Positions 35,390-44,562 are shown, counted from the first letter of the stretch. The stretch: 64,000 nucleotides of DNA from Hyphomonas beringensis (GCF_000682755.1 NZ_AWFF01000054.1:1-64000); one strand, 5' to 3'. Notes: generated by a model not told the origin, from the letters alone. Program-made: numbers and translations.

Positions 35390-36679
35390 ATGCCGGATAC
35401 GTTGGTCACCGAAAGTAATACGCAGGGAACATCGCTTATTGTTGATGACCGCGAAGGTGGTTTGTTTAAAGTTCATCGAAAAGCGTTCCTCGATGATGAC
35501 GTCCTGGAGATGGAACGTGACAAGATTTTCAATCGCTGTTGGTTGTTTGCCGGTCATGCCTCTGAGTTGAAGAACCCAAACGATTTCCTTACTCGGAATG
35601 TCGGCGGGAAAGAGCTCATCTTCAATCGCGACCGCAAAGGCGATTTCCACGCATTCCTGAATACATGTCCTCATCGGGGGGCGATGGTAGAACGTCAGGA
35701 ATCCGGTAACGCTCTTGGCTTCAAGTGCTTTTACCATGGGTGGGCGTTTAACAATAACGGCAACTATGCCACGCGCCATCAAAAAGGAACCTACCCTGAA
35801 GACTTCAATCATGATGGATGTGCGAACCTCGTTGAGGTAAGACTCGAGCAGTATCGTGACTTCTTCTTTATCAATTTCGATGATGCTGCAGAGCCGCTGG
35901 AGTCGTATCTTGCAGATTCAAAGCTGATTTTCGATCTTATCCACAATCACGGTCCAGACGGAATGGAAGTTATCGGCGGTGCTCAGAAGTACAGTATACG
36001 CTCTAACTGGAAGCTTCTTATGGAGAACAGTTATGACGGCTACCATGCGGTCGATACGCATGAGACCTACTTTAAGTATCTGACGGATGCGATCGGTGGT
36101 CCAGCGGAGCTGCCACAGGTCACGAATGTGATGGACCTTAACAATGGCCATGCCTCTATTGAAGGGGATGCGCCTTGGGGACGCCCTGTCGCCAAATGGA
36201 TTCCGGCTTGGGGCGAGCAGGCCAAGACTGAAATAGATGCTATCCGGGCTGAAGTTGTCAGCCGTGTGGGTGAGGAAGAAGCTCACAGAATATGCCAGCT
36301 TGGACGAAATACCGGAATTTTCCCAAATCTCGTTATCAACGACATTATGGCGATCACGATCAGGACCTTCTACCCGGTTGCGCCGGGTGTGATGAACGTC
36401 ACCGCATGGGCGTTGGGTGTCAAAGGCGAGTCCCGGGAATTCCGCAAGCGTCGCCTGGACAATTTTCTGGAGTTTCTTGGCCCTGGTGGCTTTGCCACGC
36501 CTGACGATGTCGAGGCGCTTGAATCTGCGTACCGCGGCTACGCAGCATATCAGTTCGCGCCGTGGAATGACATTTCCCGCGGGATGTCGCGTCCGGAAGG
36601 TGAGCCCTTTAAGGCTGATGATGAAGAGCAAATGCGCTGTTTCTGGCGCGAGTGGAACCGTAGAATGGGGGAAGAATAA
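35390..36679 (+). CDS. Rieske aromatic-ring-hydroxylating dioxygenase, alpha subunit
   Basis: The 429-residue terminal oxygenase subunit binds a Rieske [2Fe-2S] cluster through Cys93-x-His95 and Cys113-x2-His116, and mononuclear iron through His219 and His224 in NSYDGYHAVDTH, with bridging Asp216. A third ligand is probably the aspartate in WNDISRG near 399. It adds both atoms of O2 to an aromatic ring to give a cis-dihydrodiol. ATG 35390 has AGGAGG before it. Length and the separate beta subunit suggest the p-cumate/benzoate/biphenyl-type oxygenases. A ring carboxylate substrate is my inference from the decarboxylase-like gene downstream. Confidence 0.93.
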   Translation: MPDTLVTESNTQGTSLIVDDREGGLFKVHRKAFLDDDVLEMERDKIFNRCWLFAGHASELKNPNDFLTRNVGGKELIFNRDRKGDFHAFLNTCPHRGAMVERQESGNALGFKCFYHGWAFNNNGNYATRHQKGTYPEDFNHDGCANLVEVRLEQYRDFFFINFDDAAEPLESYLADSKLIFDLIHNHGPDGMEVIGGAQKYSIRSNWKLLMENSYDGYHAVDTHETYFKYLTDAIGGPAELPQVTNVMDLNNGHASIEGDAPWGRPVAKWIPAWGEQAKTEIDAIRAEVVSRVGEEEAHRICQLGRNTGIFPNLVINDIMAITIRTFYPVAPGVMNVTAWALGVKGESREFRKRRLDNFLEFLGPGGFATPDDVEALESAYRGYAAYQFAPWNDISRGMSRPEGEPFKADDEEQMRCFWREWNRRMGEE

Positions 36680-37200
36680 TGTCTGCGCAAAAACAACAGG
36701 CAAGCGCGAGCGTTGAGCAACCCCAGCCGCGCTCAGCATATGAGGATTTCCTTTACGAAGAAGCTGCCATGCTTGATGAGTGGCGGTTGGAGGAATGGCT
36801 GGATCTGTTTACTGAGGAATCCATTTACGAAGTCCCGCGCGCGGGTGCCGATGACTCGGCAGACTCAGCTGAAGATCTGTTCTACATATCGGACAATTAT
36901 TTCCGTCTTGGACACCGCGTTAAAAGAATGCTGGACAAGGCTGCCCATGCTGAATGGCCGAGGTCGATTCAGTCGCATATCATCTCAAACGTGAGAGTAA
37001 CGGGAAGCGATGAAAAGGGTGTGCACGTCACCTGCCGGTTCATCACCCATCGGGCTAAAAATGATGTCACGGACACCTATGTGGGACATCATAATTACAT
37101 CCTGAAGACTGTGAGCGGAAAGATGCGGATTATGTCGAAACGTTCGTTCCTTGCCTCCGACAGTCTGAGGGAACAGGGTAAGGTTACCATTATTCTGTAG
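36679..37200 (+). CDS. Aromatic-ring-hydroxylating dioxygenase, beta subunit
   Basis: The 173-residue protein has the cone-shaped NTF2-like fold of small dioxygenase subunits, starting with the typical FLYEEAAMLDEWRLEEWL helix and ending in a SKRSFLASDSL strand. It has structural and sometimes specificity roles in an alpha3-beta3 oxygenase. Its ATG overlaps the alpha-subunit stop by one base (TAATG), giving stoichiometric translation. Confidence 0.92.
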   Translation: MSAQKQQASASVEQPQPRSAYEDFLYEEAAMLDEWRLEEWLDLFTEESIYEVPRAGADDSADSAEDLFYISDNYFRLGHRVKRMLDKAAHAEWPRSIQSHIISNVRVTGSDEKGVHVTCRFITHRAKNDVTDTYVGHHNYILKTVSGKMRIMSKRSFLASDSLREQGKVTIIL

Positions 37201-37251
37201 GTTTTCCGGGTATAGTTCGGATGTCTCTAAAATCCGGGAACAGGGGTGCGA

Positions 37252-38256
37252 ATGCCGTTGATTGATGTCCATTGCCATGTGTCGCCGTTTGAATATCCGG
37301 CGGCACCTGGTGGGGAGGCTGCCAGCCGTTGGCCCTGCATGCAATGCGAAAGCAGGGCGGCTGGCACACTGATGATTGGGGACAAGCCATTTCGTGAACT
37401 TGACAATCGTTCATGGGATGCATCGCGGCGCCTGGAGGATATGGATCGCGACGACGTTGCGGTTCAGGTTCTATCGCCCATGCCGGAATTGCTCTCGTAT
37501 TGGCATCACGTGGATGACGCCATTCTTATTTGTGATGCTGCAAACGCTCAGATAGCTGAGATGATTGCGCAGCACCCGGCGCGGTTTCGGGGGCTGGGTG
37601 TCGCTCCATTGCAGGACCCAGAAGCCGCCACGAATTACCTAAAGCGCATCAAGGGCGAATTTGGTCTGTCCGGGGTTGAAATTGGTAGTAATATTAACGG
37701 CAAGATGCTCGGTGATTCGTCTTTCGAAAGCTTCTTTGCAGAGGGTGAATCGTTAGGATTGTGCATTTTCGTTCATGCGCTTCATCCGGTCGCGGCAAAG
37801 GCTGCGGGAGTTACCCCGGTCGAGACGGCATTTGTCTATTTTCCGATAGATGTTGCAATGGCGGCGGCTTCGGTTGCTATGGCGGGACTGCTGGACAAGT
37901 TTCCTCGTCTTCGTATTGCGTTCAGTCACGGCGGAGGGGCGTTGGGGGCTGTTGTCGGACGAATGGATACAGGTTGGAAGGCGACTAAAGGCTATGGCGG
38001 TCGTATGTCTGAAGCGCCGAGTGCAGCGATCCGAAAAATGTTCTTTGATAGTAATGTGCTGGATCCGGACTATCTCTGTTACCTAGTTCAGAATGTTGCG
38101 CCTGGTCAGGTCTTTGCGGGAACCGACTATCCGTATTTGATCCGCCAACAGGATCCATCTGGGTTTATTTCCAAGCTGCCACTTTCGGCGGACGAAATCC
38201 AAAGTTTGAATTGGCACGCTGCTGAGAAGTTCCTTGATGAACGTATTCGCGCCTAA
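37252..38256 (+). CDS. ACMSD-like amidohydrolase, probable metal-dependent decarboxylase
   Basis: The 334-residue amidohydrolase-2 protein resembles aminocarboxymuconate-semialdehyde decarboxylase: His7 and His9 in IDVHCHV, a later His in FVHALHP, His in FSHGGGALG and Asp in GTDYPY supply the single-zinc site. Family members decarboxylate ring-cleavage products or hydroxybenzoates. Directly behind the dioxygenase subunits, it could remove the carboxyl group of a carboxylated ring-fission product, the job of the unrelated CmtD in p-cumate degradation. ATG 37252 follows AGGGG and is better than the GTG six bases earlier. Confidence 0.85.
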   Translation: MPLIDVHCHVSPFEYPAAPGGEAASRWPCMQCESRAAGTLMIGDKPFRELDNRSWDASRRLEDMDRDDVAVQVLSPMPELLSYWHHVDDAILICDAANAQIAEMIAQHPARFRGLGVAPLQDPEAATNYLKRIKGEFGLSGVEIGSNINGKMLGDSSFESFFAEGESLGLCIFVHALHPVAAKAAGVTPVETAFVYFPIDVAMAAASVAMAGLLDKFPRLRIAFSHGGGALGAVVGRMDTGWKATKGYGGRMSEAPSAAIRKMFFDSNVLDPDYLCYLVQNVAPGQVFAGTDYPYLIRQQDPSGFISKLPLSADEIQSLNWHAAEKFLDERIRA

Positions 38257-38313
38257 TCAAGTTTAGGCAATCTGGTTAGAACTTTTCGTACTTCGGTGGT
38301 TCCGGGTGATGCC

Positions 38314-39093
38314 TCAGGCGTCAACAGCGATAGTCTTACCGCATAAACGGGCGCTGAGTATCTGGGAACAGCCTTCCAGTGAAGTGCGATACATCATTGG
38401 TTCTGGTGGCGCCTTGTCATTATAGGGCATGGACGAAGATATCGCGGCGATAATTTCGCCGCCTGGGCCAAGAACGGGGACAGCCAAGCAGATCATGTCC
38501 TCTGCGACTTCCCGGTTATCAATTGCGATCCCGGACTCACGTATGGCGCTGATTTCCTGCCTGAGCACAGAAGGGTCCACGATGGTATACGGCGTAAGCG
38601 GAACGAATGCTCCTTCATTCAGGTAATCGTCGAGCGCATCGCTACTCAGTCCGCCTAGCAGGACTTTACCTACGGCAGAACAATAGGCTTCGAGCTGCAT
38701 GCCTTCGCGTGTAAAACCTGCAGCCCTCGGCGCACGTCCCGGGATTCGAACTTTATATGTGACCATGCCATTTTCAAGCACGCCAAGATGTGATGTGAGG
38801 CCTGATTTCGATGCCAGATCTTTCAAAAGTGGCCTTGCGAGACGGGCTACCAGTGCGGAGACATCGGTGCGCTGATAGAGCAGTGCGGCCACTATGCCGG
38901 GACCAAAGCTGTTTGGTCCATATCGGCTCGCAAAGCCTGCGTCCACGAGTTGGGAGACGAGTCGGTACGCGGTGGAAGTTGGAAGGTTAAGGTCTGAAAC
39001 GATTTCGTTGAATGGTGTTCGCCCGCCGTCCGCGATAATCGCTCGCAGTAGTACCAGAGACTTTTCAAGTGAGGTTGTGTGTGTGCGAGCCAT
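38314..39093 (-). CDS. IclR-family transcriptional regulator
   Basis: The 259-residue regulator has an N-terminal helix-turn-helix (SLEKSLVLLRAI, FNEIVSDLNLPTSTAYRLVSQL) and a C-terminal effector domain with VPVLGPGGEIIAAIS. IclR proteins commonly control aromatic catabolism. It is divergent from the hydratase/aldehyde dehydrogenase/aldolase operon. A GTGAGAATTTCAC element lies between them. Confidence 0.9.
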   Translation of the reverse strand: MARTHTTSLEKSLVLLRAIIADGGRTPFNEIVSDLNLPTSTAYRLVSQLVDAGFASRYGPNSFGPGIVAALLYQRTDVSALVARLARPLLKDLASKSGLTSHLGVLENGMVTYKVRIPGRAPRAAGFTREGMQLEAYCSAVGKVLLGGLSSDALDDYLNEGAFVPLTPYTIVDPSVLRQEISAIRESGIAIDNREVAEDMICLAVPVLGPGGEIIAAISSSMPYNDKAPPEPMMYRTSLEGCSQILSARLCGKTIAVDA

Positions 39094-39112
39094 AAGTGCC
39101 TTCTCCCATATG

Positions 39113-39125
39113 GTGAGAATTTCAC
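39113..39125. promoter_or_regulatory. Candidate IclR operator
   Basis: GTGAGAATTTCAC has matching outer arms GTGA/TCAC and lies 20 bases from the iclR start, in the gap to the divergent hydratase operon. The centre is imperfect. Assignment to IclR is by position only. Confidence 0.35.
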
Positions 39126-39220
39126 ATTTTGGCTTGATTGAAAATACAAGGGGCGAAAATTAAAATGACCGTCTAATAATAATGTTGTTTCCGAAGCAAC
39201 TTCAGGGAAGGATTGCTGGC

Positions 39221-40012
39221 ATGCTTGTCAACGAAGAGCGATACAAGGTCGCTGCTGAAAAACTCCGCGATGCGTATGGTGGCGAGACTGTCGCCCCGTT
39301 GCGGGATTTTCTGCCTCCTACCGACGTGGAAGGTGCCTACGCAATTCAGGCAATAAATTCCAAGTTCTGGAGCAATTCTGGCAGGCGGATCGTTGGCCGT
39401 AAAGTCGGGCTGACTGCAAAAGCTGTGCAGCAGCAACTTGGTGTGGACCGTCCTGATTTTGGTGTTCTATTTGACGATATGCGGCTCGCCAATGGCGGAA
39501 TACTCGATCCGAAAAAGTGCATACAGCCTAAAGCTGAGGCCGAAGTTGCAATTGTTCTGAAGTCGGATATTCGAAGCGAAACGGTCACGCGTAGTGATGT
39601 TCTGAAGGCCGCTGATTATGCCGTTGCCGCACTCGAGATTGTCGATAGCAGAATTTCAGACTGGAAGATAAGTTTCGCCGATACCGTTGCCGATAATGGT
39701 TCATCTGCCTTTTTTGTACTGGGGGAAACCAAGAAGAAACTGGATGACCTAGATCTCTACACGTGTGGGATGGTGATGGAGATCAATGGGCAAATTGCTT
39801 CTCTTGGCGCCGGCGCAGCCTGTCTTGGCCACCCTCTTGAAGCTGCGGCATGGCTCGCATCAACCCTTGCTGCACAAGGCGATCATCTGAAAGCGGGTGA
39901 TGTTGTGCTGACAGGCGCGCTTGGTCCCATGGTGGCCTTGGCGCCCGGCGACGAAGTTGTGGCCAGGGTCGGCGGCCTCGGAACCTGCCAATTCAGTTAC
40001 GGAAAGGGATAA
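39221..40012 (+). CDS. 2-keto-4-pentenoate (2-hydroxypenta-2,4-dienoate) hydratase
   Basis: The 264-residue enzyme adds water to 2-hydroxypenta-2,4-dienoate, giving 4-hydroxy-2-oxopentanoate. It has the family blocks [26 protein letters not shown] and [13 protein letters not shown] of the MhpD/DmpE group within the fumarylacetoacetase-like fold. I chose the ATG at 39221 (GGAAGGA upstream; family length about 260) rather than the longer frame from 39182. It is first in a three-gene operon with the two enzymes that finish this pathway. Confidence 0.92.
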   Translation: MLVNEERYKVAAEKLRDAYGGETVAPLRDFLPPTDVEGAYAIQAINSKFWSNSGRRIVGRKVGLTAKAVQQQLGVDRPDFGVLFDDMRLANGGILDPKKCIQPKAEAEVAIVLKSDIRSETVTRSDVLKAADYAVAALEIVDSRISDWKISFADTVADNGSSAFFVLGETKKKLDDLDLYTCGMVMEINGQIASLGAGAACLGHPLEAAAWLASTLAAQGDHLKAGDVVLTGALGPMVALAPGDEVVARVGGLGTCQFSYGKG

Positions 40013-40014
40013 CT

Positions 40015-40956
40015 ATGTCCGGTAAGACGAAAGTGGCCATCATTGGTTCCGGGAATATCGGGACTGATCTGATGATCAAGATAATGAGAAAGTCGAGCGA
40101 GCTCGAAATGGCCGCGATGGTCGGTATCGATCCGGAGTCTGATGGACTGGCGCGCGCGAAACGCCTGAAGATTGCGACTACGCATGAAGGTATTGACGGT
40201 CTGACGAAGCTCGACGTTTGGCCAGAGATCGGTATTGTTTTCGATGCTACTTCAGCTGGTGCACACAAGCGCCACAATGAGATCGTGACGAAGGCCGGCA
40301 AGGTGATGGTGGATCTGACGCCCGCCGCGATCGGCCCCTATGTCATTCCGGTCGTGAACGGAGACGATCATCTGGAAGCGCCAAACGTCAACATGGTGAC
40401 ATGCGGGGGGCAGGCTACAATTCCGATTGTGGCTGCGGTTTCCTCGGTTGCGACAGTTCATTATGGAGAAATCGTCGCGTCGATTTCGTCACGATCAGCT
40501 GGTCCTGGAACGCGGGCCAATATCGACGAATTTACTGAAACAACATCGGCGGGGATCGAGCAGGTCGGTGGCGCGGCCAAAGGCAAGGCTATCATCATTC
40601 TGAACCCTGCAGAGCCGCCGATGATCATGCGGGATACGGTCTTCACCTTGTCCAGTGGGGCTGATGAAGCGGAGATAGAGGCGGCGATCACGGAAATGGT
40701 CGAGAAGGTCAAATCTTATGTGCCGGGATATCGCTTGAAACAGAAGGTTCAATTCGAACGCTTTGGTTCGAACAATCCCGTGCGTATCCCTGGGCTCGGG
40801 GAGTTCGAGGGGATTAAGACCAGCGTGTTTCTGGAGGTCGAGGGCGCAGCGCACTATTTACCAGCCTATGCAGGCAATCTCGACATCATGACCTCTGCAG
40901 GTCTTGCTACAGCTGAAAAGATCGCCGTACGCCGGCGTGAGAAGGAGACGGTTTGA
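40015..40956 (+). CDS. mhpF: Acetaldehyde dehydrogenase (acylating)
   Basis: The 313-residue enzyme oxidises acetaldehyde (or propanal) and CoA to acetyl-CoA (propionyl-CoA) with NAD. It has the Rossmann motif GSGNIG at 11-16 and the catalytic Cys130 in NMVTCGGQA. It forms a channelled complex with the aldolase encoded next, whose ATG overlaps its stop (TGATG). The start lies two bases after the hydratase stop. Equivalent genes are named dmpF, bphJ or hsaG in other pathways. Confidence 0.94.
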   Translation: MSGKTKVAIIGSGNIGTDLMIKIMRKSSELEMAAMVGIDPESDGLARAKRLKIATTHEGIDGLTKLDVWPEIGIVFDATSAGAHKRHNEIVTKAGKVMVDLTPAAIGPYVIPVVNGDDHLEAPNVNMVTCGGQATIPIVAAVSSVATVHYGEIVASISSRSAGPGTRANIDEFTETTSAGIEQVGGAAKGKAIIILNPAEPPMIMRDTVFTLSSGADEAEIEAAITEMVEKVKSYVPGYRLKQKVQFERFGSNNPVRIPGLGEFEGIKTSVFLEVEGAAHYLPAYAGNLDIMTSAGLATAEKIAVRRREKETV

Positions 40957-41993
40957 TGGCTTTCGATCCAACTACTGAAAAGCTGTACATACAGGATGTG
41001 ACGCTGCGCGACGGCATGCATGCCATCAGGCATCAGTATGGCATTGAGCATGTCCAGAAAATTGCTGCGGCACTTGATGCTTCGGGTGTTGATGCAATCG
41101 AAATCGCACATGGCGATGGTCTGAACGGGTCCAGTTTCAATTACGGCTTTGGGGCGCACACGGACTGGGAGTGGATCGAAGCGGTGGCTGACGCGGTCGA
41201 TAACGCTGTTCTCACGACGCTTCTGCTGCCCGGCATCGGTACGATTGAAGAGCTGAAACATGCCTATAAGCTCGGCGTGCGGTCAGTGCGCATCGCAACG
41301 CACTGCACAGAGGCTGACGTATCCAGGCAGCATATCGAGACGGCACGCGAACTGGGTATGGACACGGTTGGCTTCCTGATGATGAGCCATATGGTTGAGT
41401 CCGAGCATCTGGCTGAGCAGGCGAAGCTGATGGAGACCTATGGAGCCGAGTGTATCTATGTCACTGACAGTGGCGGTGCGTTGGATATGGATGGGTACAT
41501 CGCGCGGCTGAAGGCATATGACAATGTGCTGAAGCCTGAGACCCAGCGGGGTGTTCATGCGCACCACAATCTTTCACTCGGTGTCGCAAATTCCATCGTT
41601 GCTGTTCAGAATGGCGCCTGCCGCGTAGACGCCTCCCTTGCAGGGATGGGAGCTGGTGCGGGCAATGCGCCTCTTGAGGTGTTCATTGCTGCGGCTGAAA
41701 GAAAAGGTTGGAAGCATGGTTGCGACCTTTTCAAGTTGATGGATGCTGCTGAGGAACTTGTACGTCCTTTGCAGGATCGGCCGGTTCGTGTGGATCGCGA
41801 GACGCTATCGCTGGGATATGCCGGAGTTTACTCCTCCTTCCTCCGGCATTCGGAGAAGGCAGCTACGCAGTATGGCCTTGATACACGCGAAATTCTGGTC
41901 GAGTTGGGGCGTCGCCGCATGGTTGGTGGCCAAGAGGACATGATTGTCGATGTCGCGCTCGACCTTTTGGATGCGAAAGGGGCGTCTGCATAA
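40956..41993 (+). CDS. mhpE: 4-hydroxy-2-oxovalerate aldolase
   Basis: The 345-residue class II aldolase splits 4-hydroxy-2-oxovalerate into pyruvate and acetaldehyde. It has the [10 protein letters not shown] motif with Arg18, Asp19 and His22 and the metal-binding HAHHNLSLG near 200. The C-terminal domain that docks with the aldehyde dehydrogenase is present, with the [13 protein letters not shown] segment. The ATG at 40956 has GAAGGAGA before it. A strong hairpin follows, closing the operon. Confidence 0.94.
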   Translation: MAFDPTTEKLYIQDVTLRDGMHAIRHQYGIEHVQKIAAALDASGVDAIEIAHGDGLNGSSFNYGFGAHTDWEWIEAVADAVDNAVLTTLLLPGIGTIEELKHAYKLGVRSVRIATHCTEADVSRQHIETARELGMDTVGFLMMSHMVESEHLAEQAKLMETYGAECIYVTDSGGALDMDGYIARLKAYDNVLKPETQRGVHAHHNLSLGVANSIVAVQNGACRVDASLAGMGAGAGNAPLEVFIAAAERKGWKHGCDLFKLMDAAEELVRPLQDRPVRVDRETLSLGYAGVYSSFLRHSEKAATQYGLDTREILVELGRRRMVGGQEDMIVDVALDLLDAKGASA

Positions 41994-42049
41994 ACAGTCT
42001 TTGCAGACATTGGGGCGGGCCTAGTGTGCCGTATAAACCCCATTTCACA

Positions 42050-42072
42050 ATCTGGCGGCGTTGCCGCCAGAT
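42050..42072. terminator. Bidirectional hairpin after the aldolase gene
   Basis: ATCTGGCGGC (42050-42059) and GCCGCCAGAT (42063-42072) are perfect 10-base arms around GTT, between the convergent aldolase and tetR genes. The plus-side T tract is interrupted (GTTGTTCTGG). Confidence 0.65.
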
Positions 42073-42089
42073 GTTGTTCTGGTTTCAGC

Positions 42090-42818
42090 TCAGGATGGGA
42101 ACGCTGCGTCAAGCGCCCGGGTGCGGGCTAGCGCTTTTCCGGCCTTTTTTGTCTTGTCGCTTGCTTTCGCTAATTTCAGCTCATTTGCAGAGCACGGTGC
42201 CTCCAGAAGGCCGGTTCCGCCATCGATCAGATTCTGCAGGGGGTCGAATCCCTCCCAGACCGGATTTTTTTTGCCGGAAGCAACATAGCTCTCATATGCA
42301 GCCTTTGCCGATATGATGTACCAGGAAAAGTAAATCAGGCGCTGCTCAATCACCGGGTGCGGAAGGTCTGACTTGAGCTCCCTGATGTAACGTAGCATTT
42401 GACCGAATACGGAAAAGTTCATTGTCTCAAGAAAGTCGCGCACCATTTTCCGCCGCGTACTCAGGAGGCTATTGAGAAACCGGCTTGCCGTCGGAGAAGG
42501 GTCTTCCATTTTGGATTCGTCTGGGTATCGAACAAGAACCGTAACAATCTCGCGCACTGAAGTCGGGCCACCAGCTCGGTGTAGGTCTGAGAGGCCTTCA
42601 AGCCAGCCATCACTACTATCCCTGAAGATGTCCGCGAGGAGTTCAGAAATGAGGCCTTCTTTGGATTTGAAATAGTAGTTCAGTGATCCGCCATTCTTCG
42701 CACCTGATGCGGCGACGATTTCACGGACTGTTACAGCCTCAACACCGCGTTCGGCGAATAACCTTCTGGCGCACATTTTTATTCTGCTTTTTGTGTCGAG
42801 ATCATCCATTCCCACCAT
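42090..42818 (-). CDS. TetR-family transcriptional regulator
   Basis: The 242-residue regulator has the N-terminal TetR helix-turn-helix (KSRIKMCARRLFAERGVEAV followed by REIVAASGAKNGGSLNYYF) and a helical ligand domain. An alternative start three codons later (MDDLD) is possible. It converges on the aldolase operon and is divergent from the second extradiol dioxygenase. Two inverted repeats lie in the divergent gap. It probably controls itself and the dioxygenase/ferredoxin genes. Confidence 0.88.
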   Translation of the reverse strand: MVGMDDLDTKSRIKMCARRLFAERGVEAVTVREIVAASGAKNGGSLNYYFKSKEGLISELLADIFRDSSDGWLEGLSDLHRAGGPTSVREIVTVLVRYPDESKMEDPSPTASRFLNSLLSTRRKMVRDFLETMNFSVFGQMLRYIRELKSDLPHPVIEQRLIYFSWYIISAKAAYESYVASGKKNPVWEGFDPLQNLIDGGTGLLEAPCSANELKLAKASDKTKKAGKALARTRALDAAFPS

Positions 42819-42858
42819 TTGCTTCGAAAGCCTCCGTCTTGCTCTTTTGATTTTGCTT

Positions 42859-42892
42859 ATACTGTATTAGTAAAATATGTTTTATTCAGTAT
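42859..42892. promoter_or_regulatory. Candidate TetR operator
   Basis: ATACTGTAT at the left end and ATTCAGTAT at the right end form outer inverted arms about 34 bases overall, 41 to 74 bases before the tetR start. The position suits autoregulation. Confidence 0.4.
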
Positions 42893-43087
42893 ATGCTGCA
42901 TCGCACAAATTCAATCGTGCGTCATATATTTTGCCTTCATGTATAGGCTTGCGGGTTAATCCTGAGCATAGCAGATCAATTTCTGGACGGTAACTGCTTG
43001 TATCGGGCGCTCGGCTCAGCGGGCAATGAGGGCTTACCGGACGGATATATTTGCCCGGAATATCAATTTCATCCTTCACCTTTCGAG

Positions 43088-43122
43088 ACATATAATTTAT
43101 ACAAGCGTTCTAAATTATATGT
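43088..43122. promoter_or_regulatory. Perfect 12-base inverted repeat before extradiol dioxygenase 2
   Basis: ACATATAATTTA (43088-43099) and TAAATTATATGT (43111-43122) are exact inverted repeats with an 11-base spacer, 63 bases before the GTG start. The arms have no T run after them, so an operator is likelier than a terminator. Confidence 0.5.
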
Positions 43123-43185
43123 GCCGCTGATATAGTGGCAAGCTTGAAATGAACGCAAGTGAACCCGACCGTGAGGAGTATTGCC

Positions 43186-44091
43186 GTGAATATTGATGAT
43201 ATCAGGTATCGGCGCTTGGGCTACGTGGCCTTAACTGTAACGGATCTTGAGAAATCGAGGCATTTCTACGAGACTCTGGTCGGATTGAAAATGGATGAAG
43301 AACCCGACGGGGAATGCGCGTTTTTCAGATGCAGCGACAGGCACCACGATTTGGTTATCTACACGGGACAAGAGCCCGCATTGAAGCGGGTTGCCTGGCA
43401 GATGGAGAGTGATAAGGCCTTGGAGGCTGTGAGACAGCACTTTTCCGGCCTAGGCATTGAAACCGTGGCGGTAAGCGCTGAAGAGCAGGCCAAGCTAGGG
43501 ATCGGCGAGGCTTTCCGGATGACCGAACCTACGACAGGCGCGACTTTTGAGTTCTATTGCGACATGTTGGACGCGCCTAGCGCGTACGAAACCACGCATA
43601 CAAAAATTGCCCGTTTAGGCCACCTCGTGATCAACAGCCCAGATCGTGCGGCCACGGAAAAGTTCCTTATGGAGGATATGAATTTCCGCGTGTCTGATCG
43701 GATCAAAGGCATGGTCACTTTCATGCGCTGCTTCCCGAATCCCTACCACCATTCGTTCGGTGTCGGGGCGTCTAAATCTGCGGGTTTGAATCATGTGAAC
43801 TTCATGGTCACAGAGATGGCGGATGTTGGAAAGGCCAACAACCGGATGAAGAAAGCGAACGTGCCCATCGTTTTTGGAATTGGCAAGCATCCGCCTTCGG
43901 AATCGGTTTTTATCTATTTCCTGGATCCGGACGGCATGACGGTCGAGTACAGCTACGGGATGGAAGAATTCCCCGAAGAGGCTCCACGTGACCCACGTGA
44001 TCTCCCCGCATCGCTTGAGTCGATTGACTATTGGGAAGGCGTTCCCGATCCTAAAATGGCGAAGATTGGTGTGGTCGAACCTCTGAAATAG
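43186..44091 (+). CDS. Extradiol ring-cleavage dioxygenase (VOC type), copy 2
   Basis: The 302-residue type I extradiol dioxygenase is a paralogue of the 28390 product. It meets the same signature from Gly233 (G-K-H, seven residues, I-Y-x2-D-P-D-G-x3-E) and has ligands His146, His203 and Glu254. I set the start at GTG 43186 because GAGGAG lies seven bases before it; the frame continues upstream without a better site. A ferredoxin gene follows, but no hydrolase, so this copy may cleave a different catechol or serve under different induction. Confidence 0.91.
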   Translation: MNIDDIRYRRLGYVALTVTDLEKSRHFYETLVGLKMDEEPDGECAFFRCSDRHHDLVIYTGQEPALKRVAWQMESDKALEAVRQHFSGLGIETVAVSAEEQAKLGIGEAFRMTEPTTGATFEFYCDMLDAPSAYETTHTKIARLGHLVINSPDRAATEKFLMEDMNFRVSDRIKGMVTFMRCFPNPYHHSFGVGASKSAGLNHVNFMVTEMADVGKANNRMKKANVPIVFGIGKHPPSESVFIYFLDPDGMTVEYSYGMEEFPEEAPRDPRDLPASLESIDYWEGVPDPKMAKIGVVEPLK

Positions 44092-44241
44092 GTCGCCGCA
44101 TGGGGATGATTTTTCCAGCATACGGTTTATTCCGAGTGGTCCGTTCGAGTCCATCAGAAAGCGAACCATTCAAACAGCGGACAAATAAAATTGTGAGGAG
44201 CTCTGGTCAGGGCAAAAAGACCCCTGTCTCGTGTCATAGGT

Positions 44242-44562
44242 ATGCCAAAAATTACTTTTATTGATCACTCCGGTGAGGCCCGCTCTGTAGACGCAGTGGT
44301 GGGCGAGACCTTGATGGAAGCAGGTGTGAAGGCTGGCGTTCCAGAGCTGGAAGCTGAGTGCGGCGGTGCCTGTGCTTGTGCAACCTGTCATGTATATGTC
44401 GAGCAGGCATTTATCCAAAAACTGGGAGCGGCAGGCGACATGGAGCAGGGGATGCTAGAATATGCGGAGTCCTCAGTTCAAGAGAACTCAAGGCTGTCGT
44501 GCCAGATCGTCATAAGTGACGATCTGGAGGGGATGACTGTTCATACCCCTCCTCAGCAGTAA
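44242..44562 (+). CDS. [2Fe-2S] ferredoxin (adrenodoxin/putidaredoxin type)
   Basis: The 106-residue ferredoxin binds its cluster with Cys40, Cys46, Cys49 and Cys87 (C-x5-C-x2-C-x37-C); Cys44 is an additional cysteine in the loop, as in several relatives. It carries electrons to a P450 or a ring-hydroxylating oxygenase. It is the only ferredoxin in the window and no P450 is present, so the Rieske dioxygenase at 35390 is the best partner. No ferredoxin reductase gene is nearby. An intrinsic terminator overlaps its stop codon. Confidence 0.9.
   Translation: MPKITFIDHSGEARSVDAVVGETLMEAGVKAGVPELEAECGGACACATCHVYVEQAFIQKLGAAGDMEQGMLEYAESSVQENSRLSCQIVISDDLEGMTVHTPPQQ

Larger units (their letters stand above)
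42819..43185. other. 367-base divergent region between tetR and extradiol dioxygenase 2
   Basis: The region is A+T-rich at both ends and holds two separate inverted repeats (42859-42892 and 43088-43122). I see no gene; the frame from 43159 is only an upstream extension of the dioxygenase frame. Confidence 0.6.
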
